From positions 15,246 through 79,245 of the forward strand of contig JALGPX010000009.1 of the NCBI GenBank assembly GCA_023515795.1: a stretch of DNA of 64,000 nt. Direction: 5' to 3'. Positions 10,245 to 20,968 of this stretch are shown here, one piece after another (within the stretch, counting starts at the first letter, position 1; each line of letters opens with the position of its first letter). The DNA is from Amoeboaphelidium occidentale. Its lineage: Eukaryota > Aphelidiomycota > Aphelidea. The position numbers and the translations under genes were made by a program. The notes beneath the pieces were generated by a model that was not told the origin of the DNA, did no database searches, and worked only from the letters and a program-made list of their open reading frames with translations.

Positions 10245-13200
10245 ATGATCAAAGCTGTGCAGTCGTTCAAACGCGCTTTGAGTACATCAGCTAATGAGCT
10301 CAAAGTTGGAAATGCTCTGCATGAATTTAAAGTCAAGAACATAACAAATGTGGATGCGCTATCACTAAGAATGCTCCAGCTGGAGCACCAGAAGACCGGT
10401 GCGTTGTATGTTCATATCGACAGGGATGACAGCAACAATGTCTTTAGGTAAATCTGTGTGTATCCCCTGTCAGGCTGACTGATATCATTTAGTGTTGCGT
10501 TCAGAACTACGCCTACTGATAGCACGGGTGTGCCACATATTCTGGAGCATACGACATTGTGTGGATCCAAGAAGTATCCTGTTAGAGATCCGTTCTTTAA
10601 GATGCTCAACAGGTCGACGGCCTCGTACATGAACGCCTGGACAGCGTCAGACTGGACAATGTATCCGTTCTCATCAGAGAACAAGAAAGATATCGAAAAT
10701 CTGCGCTCAGTTTACCTTGATGCTTGCTTCAATCCTCTGCTCAGGAAAATGGACTTTAAACAGGAAGGCTGGAGATTAGAACATGAAGAATTGAATGACC
10801 CAAAGAGTCGCATTATATTCAAAGGTGTCGTTTATAATGAAATGAAGGGTGCATTTAGTGATTCTTCTGCGTGGTTCTGTCAAAGAGCGCAACAGCATTT
10901 ATTGAAGGGCACGGCGTATGAGAATGTCAGCGGTGGCGACCCAGAGTATATCACTGATTTAACTCATGAGCAGCTGGTTGAATTTCACAGGAAGCATTAT
11001 CATCCAAGCAACGGAATGTTTTACTCTTATGGAAATGGTTACCCCTTTGAGCAGCATTTATCAGCTTTAAGTAAACAATTGGAAGCTTATGAAAAGATAG
11101 AACCATCCAGGACTCTGTTTCAGGCTCAGTTGACCAAGCTTGAAAGAACTGAGAGAATCTTCGAGAAATGTCAACCTGACCCAATGGGAGATCCTGAAAG
11201 ACAGGGCAAGTTATCGGTTTCATTCATCACGAATGAGCCTAACGATCATTATTCGTGTTTCGTGATGAAGATTTTATCATACTTACTTGTTGATGGTCAA
11301 GCTAGTCCAATGTTCAAGGCGTTAATTGACACGAATTTGGGAAGTGATTTCACGGCAAATACTGGATACGATTCTAGTACATTACCGACAAGCTTCTCCG
11401 TTGGATTACAAGGATTGAAAAAAGAAGATTTCGGAAAAGTAGAAGAAACCATAATGGATGTTCTTGAGAAATTCTCCAAGCAAGAATTCGACATGAAGAG
11501 GGTCGAAGCTGTTCTACATCAAATCGAGTTGAACATGAAAAACAGAACATCTTCTTTTGGTTTAGGTCTTGCTCAGTCTGTAGTTTCAGCATGGTCTTTG
11601 AGTGATCCATCGAAGGACATTGATTTAAGCCAGAGTTTAAAAACATCTGAATTCATTGAAAGATTACGCTTGGATATGAAGGAAGATAGCAGGTTCTTTA
11701 ACAAGCTTGTGGAACAACATATGTTGAATAATAACAAGTTGGTCTTTGGCATGGAACCATCAGCAGAGTATATTGAGCATTTGAACGACAATGAAGCTAA
11801 GAGACTGAAAGACAAAGTAGAAAAGCTGTCTGGTACCGACAAAACAAAGATATTTGAAGAAGCCCATATATTAAAGAGTCAACAAGAGACGAAGACCAAC
11901 AATGGCTGCCTTCCTCTATTGAATGTACACAAAGATATACCAAAAGATGGAAAATCGTATCCAATTGACCTTAGTCAGATAAGCAGTTTTCCAGTTTATT
12001 GGAGAAAGTCCAAAACAAATGGAATAACGTATTTCAAATCAATTCATACTTCGTCAAGTGGCTTGGAGACGGAAACATTAAAACTGCTGCCTCTGGTGAC
12101 CAATTTGATGGGGCATCTCGGAACATCTTCGTTATCGCCTGCAGAGTTTGAAGAACAGATTAGGCAGAAGACAGGAGGAATCCATTTCTCTTCATTCCTC
12201 TCTAGTGCGCAGAAAGACTCGAACAAATTCCAATTGGGAGTATCAACGTCAGGATATTGTTTAGATAAAAACTTGGATGTACTCTACGACCTTCTTGCTT
12301 TGGGCTGGAATGAGACCGACTTTCAGAAGAATGTTCCTAAAGTGAAGACTTTGATAACGTCTCTGTCTGCTTCGTTGTCTAATTCTGTGTCTGATAGCGG
12401 TCATAGATATGCGATGAGACTTGCAGCTTCAAAACTCTCAGCATTCCACAGAATTGGCGAGTTACAGTCTGGATTAACTTTTGTAGAGTATTTGAACCAA
12501 TTAATTGATTTTGAATCTTTAACTTATGAGTTGGACAAAGTACTTAAGAATATCATCAAAACATCCTTCCAAAGTAGATATGCTTGTATTTTTGATGAGA
12601 GCCAAGAGGAAAACAAGAAGAACATTATGAAATTGACAGGAGCTCTTAGTAACACTCCATTGCAAACTCCATACGATCAAAATGCTTTCATCGAAGCGGA
12701 AACAGCCGACGGATCAAAAGACAGTTCTTTGTTATGGTTAAGTTTACCGTTTAATACTAGTTTTTCGGCTAAAGCGATCAAAACTGTTCCTGTTGCTCAT
12801 CCAGATGCAATCAAGTTGCAAGTTCTGGCCAAGTTGATGACCCACTACTACCTGCATAGAGAGATTAGAGAAAAAGGTGGTGCGTATGGAGGAGGTTGTG
12901 CTTATTCGGATGGAATGTTTTCTTTCTATTCATACAGAGATCCAAATCCATCCAATTCAGTTGAAACATACAGAAAAGCTTGTGAATGGGTTCAATCTCA
13001 TAAATTCACAGAAGAGGAGTTGAATGAAGCTAAATTGACTATATTTGGGCAGATGGATGCACCAATATCTGCATCCTCTGAAGGCATGGCAGAGTTCAGC
13101 AATTTTATCACTCCAGAAATAAGACAGAAGCGACGTCAAGCTTTAATGGAAGTCACTCTTGAAGATGTTAATGACGTTGCAAGAAAGTATTTAAGCGATA

Positions 13201-13292
13201 ATAATCCATCCTGTTCAGTTGTATTGGCACCGAGTGACAAGGCTGCTCCAGCAACGTCGTGGGTCCAGGATAAAGCTTCTATTCTAGCATAA
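10245..13292 (+). CDS. CYM1: Mitochondrial presequence protease Cym1/PreP (M16C)
   Basis: Spliced CDS is join(10245..10447, 10493..13292), 1000 residues, the normal PreP length. The 45-nt intron (10448-10492, GTAAAT...GACTGATATCATTTAG) interrupts the conserved N-terminal strand. After splicing the inverse zinc motif HILEH lies at about residues 83-87, following STGVP as in the family, with the helix and NAW substrate-chamber region after it. PreP degrades presequence peptides in the mitochondrial matrix. Both M16 halves are present; the C-terminal half has the usual REKGGAYGGG substrate-binding motif near residue 870. The short basic N-terminus (MIKAVQSFKRALSTS) looks like a mitochondrial targeting peptide. 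Confidence 0.95.
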
Positions 13293-13384
13293 CCACAATA
13301 AATCATTGCTTCAATTCCAAGATGAGATTCAGATATAGCTGAAACTTGAACTTGCAAAACTTTTCGAATGACCTCCACAATGAA

Positions 13385-14038
13385 TTACTTCCGATTAGAT
13401 AATACTCGCTTCTTTTCTTCTATTTCCCTGTGCATTCTTTGCTCACGGAGAATTTCAATTTTCGATTTGCCACTCGTTGAAGACGTTGAAGCTGTTTGAG
13501 AGCTTTGAATCGTTTGCTTCCGCTCAGGTATTTTCATATGCGCCAGAGGATCGCCTGCGTGTCGCCGCCGTTTCAGATCATCTTCGGTGCGATCTTTGCC
13601 TAGGTTGTCATCTAAATACCACGGATGATCTTTAGCGCCGCTGTCTAAATGCCAAATTGTGTGCTTTCTTTCCAATTCGTCCAACTTTTGCTTCTCTTCA
13701 CGCTTACGCTTTTCATTTCCTCTGCCGTATTTCGCATTGGCCTGCTCTTCATCATAGAAAAAGTTTATGTGTCTGGGCTTTTGGTTATCCTTTGCAGTAA
13801 GAGCAGAATCAACATTTGCATGATCTTCCTTTGGCTCTTCGCGCATCACATCTTCAGTTGCTCCATATTGCTTTTTAGATTTCTCCCGTAGAAGCTCAAG
13901 TCTTTTTTCCTTATCAGCCTTCTTCTTGCGATCACTCTCTCGTTGTTCCTTCTCAGCTGCTTCAGCTTTGTCCTTCTTAACCTTCTCTATGTTATCCTTA
14001 TTGTAGACATGCCATGATTTGTGGTGCAGAATGTTCAT
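13385..14038 (-). CDS. LENG1/Cir_N-domain nuclear protein
   Basis: 217 residues starting at the ATG at 14038; an ATG-like start five codons upstream is less likely because the family begins MNIL..KSWHV. The first ~45 residues are a Cir_N domain (MNILHHKSWHVYNKDNIEKV), found in CBF1-interacting corepressor, LENG1 and the splicing factor Cwc25. The rest is charged and low complexity with WHLD and HPWYL motifs as in LENG1 homologues. A nuclear, spliceosome-associated role is inferred from the family. It converges on CYM1 (92 bp between stops). A TATA-like element (ctatttatag on plus) lies about 75 bp upstream of the ATG. Confidence 0.75.
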   Translation of the reverse strand: MNILHHKSWHVYNKDNIEKVKKDKAEAAEKEQRESDRKKKADKEKRLELLREKSKKQYGATEDVMREEPKEDHANVDSALTAKDNQKPRHINFFYDEEQANAKYGRGNEKRKREEKQKLDELERKHTIWHLDSGAKDHPWYLDDNLGKDRTEDDLKRRRHAGDPLAHMKIPERKQTIQSSQTASTSSTSGKSKIEILREQRMHREIEEKKRVLSNRK

Positions 14039-14146
14039 GTAAAATAATATCACTAAAGAATGTGAACTAGTTCGACTTCAAAGATCAGAAACTTGCAAGT
14101 TCAAAAGCGGCGCTATTTATAGTTTTCACCAAACCAGATCTTTTGG

Positions 14147-15960
14147 ATGTTCGCAAAGTTGACTAAGAAAGCCTCTAAAGGTATCGCACCTCCAGTCTTA
14201 TCATACTTAACTTCAGCAGGCGAAACCGTTCTCAGTAATCAGCTGAACTCTGCTACACCCGCTGCAAGCGGTCACAATGCTCAACCACCAGCAAGTCAGA
14301 CTCAACCTTCTGTCGCATCCACATCAGCCACGCCTGCACCTGCGGCTGGATCTTCTCAGAACTCTTCAGTGTCAATACAAGTCAATGTATCAGCTGGAAT
14401 TCTCTTAGTCAGAGTTGTCGAAGCAAGAAACCTTCAAGGACTTAACGCAACCTCCGCAGCTGGTCTTCCATACGCAGTTATCGAATTTGATAAGAACGAA
14501 TTTGTCGCGGAAGCTTCAGGCGACCTTAATGCGCTCAAATGGACTCAAAGAGCAAACTTTGACGTGTCGAGAGATTCCGAAGTTTCGGTTGCGCTCTACC
14601 AACGGCTTAACTCTGCTGTTCAGAGTCAAAAGCCTGTTGCTTCATCTCTACTGAATAACGCTAGGAAACAGACGAGGGCTCCATTGCAGCCTGCTCAAGA
14701 GACTGTCGTTATTGGGACAGTTCGTGTCAAGCCAAAGTTTTTGGACCAGAGACCAGAAGATGCCTGGTTTCCTCTAATATCACCAAATGGCTCAGTCGCT
14801 GGTGAAGTTCACATACAGCTTCTCTTCCGCAAGGTTGGAACGAGAAAGCCTATGGCTATTGAAGATTTTGATTTACTCAAAGTTATCGGAAAGGGAAGTT
14901 TTGGTAAAGTTATGCAAGTTCGCAAGAAAGATACAAGTCGCATTTATGCAATGAAGATTATAAGAAAGGCGAATATCGTGGAGCGATCTGAAGTGGAGCA
15001 CACATTGGCTGAGAGAAATGTTCTGGCCCAAATGCAGAATCCATTCATTGTGAACTTAAAGTTCTCGTTTCAATCTCCTGACAAACTTTACTTGGTATTG
15101 GCGTTTGTCAATGGAGGAGAGCTGTTTCATCATTTGCAAACAGAAGGTTGTTTCCACGAAGAAAGGGCTAAATTCTATGCTGCTGAACTGCTATCTGCGC
15201 TTGAATGCCTGCACCGTTACAATATTATCTACAGAGATTTAAAACCAGAAAATATCCTTTTGGACTACACTGGACATATTGCTCTTTGCGATTTTGGGCT
15301 TTGTAAGTTAAACATGACAAAAGATGATACCACGAATACATTTTGTGGCACTCCAGAGTACCTTGCTCCGGAACTGTTAATAGGCAACGGGTACACTAAA
15401 GTAGTTGACTGGTGGACTCTTGGTGTTTTGTTGTATGAGATGATTGTTGGTCTGCCTCCATTTTACTCAGAAAACACGAACGAAATGTACCGTAAAATTT
15501 TATCAGATCCTCTACGCTTTCCTGATGATTCTGGCGTAGAAGGCCCTGTCGTTTCTCCATTGGGTAAAGCAATTTTGAGCAGGCTTCTTGAAAGAGATCC
15601 AAACAGGCGTTTAGGTGCTAATGGAGCAGATGAAATCAGGAAACATCCATTTTTCGAAAATATTGACTGGGATAAACTGAACAAAAAGTTGTTGATTCCT
15701 CCTTTCCGTCCTAATGTTGTAAGTTATAATCTATGCGAAATATTGATCTTTAGAGCTCAGCAACAGATACATCAAACTTCTCAGATGAATTCACAAGTGA
15801 AACACCTACTGATTCTTATATTGAAAATGCTCCTGCTTTATCAAAGTCAGTGCAAGATCAGTTTCAAGGTTTCACTTATATCGGTAACGAAGGAAATGCA
15901 ATGTATGGTTCTTCCATGCGAACCGGTCAAACGTTTCAACAGAAGGGTCCTCTTGGTTAA
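14147..15960 (+). CDS. Sch9-like AGC protein kinase with C2 domain
   Basis: Spliced CDS is join(14147..15718, 15754..15960), 592 residues. The 35-nt intron (15719-15753, GTAAGT...GATCTTTAG) must be removed to recover the AGC tail: SATDTSNFSDEF and the hydrophobic motif FQGFTYIG. Order: low-complexity N-terminus with Pro/Ser/Thr, a C2 domain (about 80-230), then the kinase domain with GKGSFGKV (P-loop), AMKIIRK (Lys), YRDLKPEN (catalytic loop), DFGLC and NTFCGTPEYLAPE (activation loop with the PDK1 site Thr). This matches Sch9-type kinases, which act downstream of TORC1 in growth control. Reading through the intron would give a wrong, longer C-terminus. Confidence 0.92.
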
Positions 15961-16064
15961 CATACATTTTATATATTTTTGCTTATCTGGAATCCTTAAC
16001 AATGTAAGATAAAGAATAAACTATCTCGTGTTTATGAGGGAATTTTCTTTCTGCCTTGTGCTCG

Positions 16065-16209
16065 GAGTTTAAGTAATCAGCACTTTTGTGCTACGTTATT
16101 CAGCACTAGACTGAAATACGCGGAATTCCAATCACTCAACTCGGTATATGTAACAAACGCTATAAAATAGCAATGTACTCCGTAAGACCCTCCGCAATTA
16201 AGCTTTGGT
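16065..16209 (-). repeat. 3' flank of a further Fanzor-A copy, ends at an N
   Basis: This 145-bp stretch is nearly identical to 16212-16356 but stops at the single N (16210). Its right end still encodes the last codons and stop (reverse strand ...GCT TAA) of a Fanzor-A gene, with one codon difference (Lys for Asn before Ala-stop). It is therefore the downstream flank of another copy whose coding part is missing from this scaffold. Confidence 0.8.
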
Positions 16210-16211
16210 NT

Positions 16212-16344
16212 GAGTTTAAGTAATCAGCACTTTTGTGCTACGTTATTCAGCACTAGACTGAAAAACGCGGAATTCCAACTACTCAACTCGGTATATGTAA
16301 CAAACGCTATAAAATAGCAATGTACTCCGTAAGACCCTCCGCAA
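16212..16344 (-). ncRNA. Candidate Fanzor guide-RNA scaffold (fRNA/omegaRNA) region
   Basis: This 133-bp region lies directly downstream of the Fanzor-A1 stop codon and is conserved in a second copy (16065-16209). It contains AGCAC-TTTT-GTGCT, a perfect 5-bp hairpin at 16226-16239, and an alternative pairing of GTGCT (16235-16239) with AGCAC (16249-16253). In Fanzor and TnpB loci the guide-RNA scaffold overlaps the 3' end of the nuclease gene and the element end, so position and folding fit. No transcription evidence is available, and the outer element boundary is hidden by the N at 16210. Confidence 0.4.
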
Positions 16345-18198
16345 TTAAGCATTGGTTGAGCTACAAAATTTGTATGATCTTGAGAATTTTTCTGGTCTGA
16401 CTCCATTGGATGCATTCATTGAGATGAAAACGTCTCTGATGTTCACTGCAGCATTGACATCTCTGTTCCAAACGATGTTGCAATTATCACATCGTTTCAC
16501 GTGCCACATTCCCCTCTTTGGTAACGGTTCCTTGCATTTACAACAAAGCATGCTTGTTCTGAACTCATCAACAAGTCTCATGGGAATCTTTCTCTGTTTC
16601 AATGCGTTGATCAAAGAACGTCTAGGAATCGGATGATGTCCACGAGAAGTACTACTAAACTGACCACCACCAAAAGCAACAAACACATTATTGTATGACC
16701 GGCTCTGCTTAGCATTAACTCCTTTGTGACCAAGATAACATTTCCTTTCAGTTTTGCCAATAATTCGATTCACTATTAAATCAAGAGCTTGTTGTCGTTT
16801 GATACTTGATCTCTTTCGCAACTGCCTCCATTGCCTGGAACCATAAAAGTCAAACCATAAATTCAAATGAGCAAAGAGATAAAAGAAATGATTATGTAGA
16901 TCCGAAACATGGGATACCTTTGATGTAGGTACATTGGAATTTGCATTCACAATGTCATTTCGTTTCTTCAACCAATTCTCTCGTTTCTTCTTTGCTGCTG
17001 TTATACCCGACATATGTGTCCATTCTTTACCAGTAACCTGAAACTTCTGTTTACCATCATAAGCCATGAACAAGTCCTTTCTGTTTGGATCAATACCAAC
17101 CACAGTCCTATCCTTTAAATCCACTGGTGAGTAAACTTTTGGGTCTTCTATACTATATTCGAATTCATCAATGGTAGATTCTGTTTTAAATATTTGTTTT
17201 TTCAAGTTCAAATGTAGCGAGATCCCATCAGTACTTATTGAATAGCTGAAATACCGATTTTTAGGAACAACTCTCTTTAAACGCAGAACTTTTCCCCATT
17301 CTTCCTCCGCATTGGCCAAAAACCTCTGAACAGGACTGACGTAAATTATAGGTTGTTGGTGAATATTATTAGATGCGGACTGCAGAGGATCTTTCTTTGA
17401 GTTTATATTCAAGTTTCTACTCAACTCGTAGAGCCCACTTGTATCAATAGTCACGAAACCGTTTCGAATTTGAGCCAAGGGAACTAAGTTAAATAATTTC
17501 AATCCTCTTCCACGTCTTTGCTCTTGGGCTCTACTCTCACAGTCTTTTCGTCCATATTCTTCAAACTGTCTCAGGATCACCCACATTAATCCAAAGTATT
17601 TATCCCAATTTGTGTTCACAGAGATATTATTCAAACACAGACCAGCACAATGCGTATTTTGTAGCAGAATTGTATAAACATCGATTAATGCCAAATCTAA
17701 TTCTTGTTCCAGACCTTTCTTCTTACAAAACTCCACTAACTTTTTTTGAAGAGAGGGTCTCTTGCGTTCTTTTTCTGATGGTTCTTCGTATAGAAGACAT
17801 GACATTAAGTAAGTAGCAGCTGCTTTGCTTCGGGCACAGTTTTTGAAAACAGCCGGTAATTGAATCTCCAACAAATGCCTCGCCCATCTGTGTACTCGTC
17901 CCCAAAGAGTTGTAGAAACATATACTTGGCAATTTGTCTGGTACTGCATGACTACTGTGTCGATTGACTTACATAGTCCTTCGATAGACGGCAACTCGCA
18001 TTGGCGTATCTTCGCAAGCATCACATACTCATGAATAGACAACGCAATATCTTCGTTATCAAGCCCAGCCCCAATGCCTTTGCGTAAATAATGAAAAGCC
18101 CCCACAAATAATTGTCTCATTATTCCACCCTCAGAGGACTGCAAGTTTCCAACAGGAAGTCCTCTTTGAACTTTGTCCAAGACGTATTTAAGCACAAC
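16345..18198 (-). CDS. Fanzor-A copy 1: RuvC/Zn-ribbon nuclease, N-terminus missing
   Basis: 617 codons open from the N at 18199 to TAA at 16345; the true N-terminus is lost at the assembly join. The C-terminal half is a TnpB-like RuvC nuclease: VVGIDPNRKD (RuvC-I Asp), VFVAFGGGQFSS (RuvC-II strand without an acid at the usual place), VDEFRTSMLCCKC (conserved Glu plus first zinc Cys pair), CDNCN (second Cys pair) and WNRDVNAAVNIRDVF (RuvC-III Asp). The upstream half corresponds to the WED/REC-like part (KLFNLVPLAQIR). Fanzors are eukaryotic RNA-guided DNA nucleases derived from TnpB. This copy has no stops or frameshifts over the visible length, so it may derive from an active gene. The 3' flank holds the candidate guide RNA. 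Confidence 0.85.
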   Translation of the reverse strand, partial: VVLKYVLDKVQRGLPVGNLQSSEGGIMRQLFVGAFHYLRKGIGAGLDNEDIALSIHEYVMLAKIRQCELPSIEGLCKSIDTVVMQYQTNCQVYVSTTLWGRVHRWARHLLEIQLPAVFKNCARSKAAATYLMSCLLYEEPSEKERKRPSLQKKLVEFCKKKGLEQELDLALIDVYTILLQNTHCAGLCLNNISVNTNWDKYFGLMWVILRQFEEYGRKDCESRAQEQRRGRGLKLFNLVPLAQIRNGFVTIDTSGLYELSRNLNINSKKDPLQSASNNIHQQPIIYVSPVQRFLANAEEEWGKVLRLKRVVPKNRYFSYSISTDGISLHLNLKKQIFKTESTIDEFEYSIEDPKVYSPVDLKDRTVVGIDPNRKDLFMAYDGKQKFQVTGKEWTHMSGITAAKKKRENWLKKRNDIVNANSNVPTSKVSHVSDLHNHFFYLFAHLNLWFDFYGSRQWRQLRKRSSIKRQQALDLIVNRIIGKTERKCYLGHKGVNAKQSRSYNNVFVAFGGGQFSSTSRGHHPIPRRSLINALKQRKIPMRLVDEFRTSMLCCKCKEPLPKRGMWHVKRCDNCNIVWNRDVNAAVNIRDVFISMNASNGVRPEKFSRSYKFCSSTNA

Positions 18199-18199
18199 N

Positions 18200-19513
18200 T
18201 CTGTTTTTTCAAGTTCAAATGTAGCGAGATGCCATCAGTACCTATTGTATAGCTGAAAGACCGATGTTTAGGAACAACTCTCTTTAAACGCAGAACCTTT
18301 CCCCATTCTTCTTCCGCATTGGCCAAAAACCTCTGAACAGGACTGACGTAAATTTTAGGTTGTTGGTGAATATTATTAGATGCGGACTGCAGAGGATTTT
18401 CCTTTGAGTTTATATTCAAGTTTCTACTCAACTCGTAGAGCCCACTTGTATCAATAGTCACAAAACCGTTTCGAATTTGAGCCAAGGGAACTAAGTTAAA
18501 TAATCTCAATCCTCTTCCACGCCTCTGTTCTTGGGCTCTACTCTCACAGTCTTTTGGTCCATATTCTTCAAAATGTCTCAGGATCACCCACATTAATCCA
18601 AAGTATCGGCCCCAATTCTTTTTGACAGCAGCACTATTTAAATGCAGTCCGGCACAATGAGTATGTTGTAGCAGAATCGAATAAACATCGATTAATGCCA
18701 AATCTAATTCTTGTTCCAGACCTTTCTTCTTACAAAACTCCACTAACTTCTTTTGCAGAGAGGGTTTCTTGCGTTCTTTTTCTGATGGTTCTTCGTATAG
18801 AAGACATGACATTAAGTAAGTAGCAGCTGCGTTGCTTCGGGCACAGTTTTTGAAAACAGCCGGTAATTGGATCTCCAACAAATGCCTCGCCCATCTGTGT
18901 ACTCGTCCCCAAAGAGTTGTAGAAACATATACTTGGCAATTTGTCTGGTACTGCATGACTACTGTGTCGATTGACTTAGATAGTCCTTCGATAGACGGCA
19001 AATCGCATTGGCGTATCTTCGCAAGCATCACATACTCATGAGTAGACAACGCGATATCCTCGTTACTAAGGCCAGCCCCATGGCCTTTGTGGAAATAATG
19101 GAAAGCCCCCACAAATAATTGTCTCATTATTCCACCCTCAGAGGACTGCAAGTTTCCAACAGGAAGACCTCTTTGAGCTTTGTCCACGACGTATTTAAGC
19201 ACAACACGAGAACCATGAATTCGCACTAAGTTCATAGTTCTGACGTATTTCTCCATGGCAAAGGCCAACTCGATTCCTCTTATTGCCTTCTTAAACCCCA
19301 CTTTCACAGTAACGTTGGAGTATTCTTCATCAGGGTCCAGGTTCCTTTCCGCTATGCGCGGAATATGCTGTCGACAATGTTTTCTGCTTCTCCTGGAATG
19401 CCCAACGAGCCCACATGCGTTGCACGTAGGCAAATCAGGAGAAGCAGCACCATCAATTTCCATAGGGATAACATCATCATTCTCTTTATCATCCTTCTCA
19501 TTCTCTTTACTCT
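18200..19513 (-). CDS. Fanzor-A copy 2: N-terminal and central part, both ends cut by N
   Basis: An open frame spans from the N at 19514 to the N at 18199. It contains an internal Met (19463) followed by a zinc-knuckle-like motif CNACGLVGHSRRSRKHC and the N-terminal/WED-REC-like region through LHLNLKKQ, where the scaffold breaks before RuvC-I. It is clearly a different sequence from copies 1 and 3 (for example LHLNSAAVKKNWGRYFG against LCLN..V.TNWDKYFG), so this is a paralogue or divergent allele and not a simple duplicate. No frameshift is seen. Function is as for copy 1; the catalytic half is not represented here. Confidence 0.8.
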
Positions 19514-19514
19514 N

Positions 19515-20968
19515 ACAGTCCTATCCTTTAAATCCACTGGTGAGTATTCCTTGGAGTAATCTGTTTTGTATCCAAACTCATCTATAGTAGATTCTGCTTT
19601 TTCAATCTGTTTTTTTCAAGTTCAAATGTAGCGAGATACCATCAGTACTTATTGAATAGCTGAAAGACCGATTTTTAGGAACAACTCTCTTTAAACGCAG
19701 AACCTTTCCCCATTCTTCTTCCGCATTGGCCAAAAACCTCTGAACAGGACTGACGTAAATTTTAGGTTGTTGGTGAATATTATTAGATGCGGACTGCAGA
19801 GGATTTTCCTTTGAGTTTATATTCAAGTTTCTACTCAACTCGTAGAGCCCACTTGTATCAATAGTCACAAAACCGTTTCGAATTTGAGCCAAGGGAACTA
19901 AGTTAAATAATCTCAATCCTCTTCCACGCCTCTGCTCTTGGGCTCTACTCTCACAGTCTTTTGGTCCATTTTTTCAAACTGTCTCAGGATCACCCACATT
20001 AATCCAAAGTATTTATCCCAATTTGTTTTCACAGAGACAGTATTCAAACACAGACCAGCACAATGCGTATGTTGTAGCAGAATTGAATAAACATCGATTA
20101 ATGCCAAATCTAATTCTTGTTCCAGACCTTTCTTCTTACAAAACTCCACTAACTTTTTTTGAAGAGAGGGTCTCTTGCGTTCTTTTTCTGATGGTTCTTC
20201 GTATAGAAGACATGACATTAAGTAAGTAGCAGCTGCTTTGCTTCGGGCACAGTTTTTGAAAACAGCCGGTAATTGAATCTCCAACAAATGCCTCGCCCAT
20301 CTGTGTACTCGTCCCCAAAGAGTTGTAGAAACATATACTTGGCAATTTTTTTGGTACTGCATGACTACTGTGTCGATTGACTTAGATATTCCTTCGATAG
20401 ACGGCAAATCGCATTGGCGTATCTTCGCAAGCATCACATACTCATGAATAGACAACGCGATATCTTCGTTATCAAGCCCAGCCCCATTGCCTTTGTGGAA
20501 ATAATGGAAAGCCCCAACAAATAATTGTCTCATTATTCCACCCTCAGAGGACTGCAAGTTGCCAACAGGAAGACCTCTTTGAACTTTGTCCAAGACGTAT
20601 TTAAGCACAACGCGAGAACCATGAATCCGCACTAAGTTCATAGTTCTGACGTAATTCTCGATGGCAGAGGCCAACTCGATTCCTCTGATTGCCTTCTTAA
20701 ACCCCACTTTAACAGTAACGTTAGAGTATTCTTCAAGTGGGTCCAGGTTCCTTTCCGCTACGCGCGGAATATGCTGTAGACAATGTTTGCTGCTTCTCCT
20801 GGAATGCCCAACGAGCCCACATGCGTTGCACGTAGGCAACTCAGGAGAAGCAGCATCATCAATTTCCATAGGGATAACATTATCATTCTCTTTATCATCC
20901 TTCTCATTCTCTTTACTCTCAGTAGAATCTTCTTTAATTTCAATAGTTAAGGCAGTATCTATCTCCAT
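19515..20968 (-). pseudogene. Fanzor-A copy 3: complete N-terminus, two homopolymer frameshifts
   Basis: This copy has the only complete N-terminus: ATG at 20968, an acidic K/E-rich leader of ~45 residues, the CNACGLVGHSRRSSKHC knuckle, then the central region. A one-base loss in a T run near 19968-19974 breaks the frame; it is restored in the 19602-19916 frame. A one-base gain in the T run near 19611-19617 breaks it again just before RuvC-I, and the scaffold ends at VDLKDRT beside the N at 19514. Both lesions are in homopolymers and could be sequencing errors, so 'pseudogene' is provisional. Copies 1 and 2 lack both lesions. Confidence 0.7.

Noticed and set aside
10412..10684. Minus-strand ORF over Cym1 exon 1-2
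   Set aside because: Antisense shadow of the conserved zinc-site region; no independent support.
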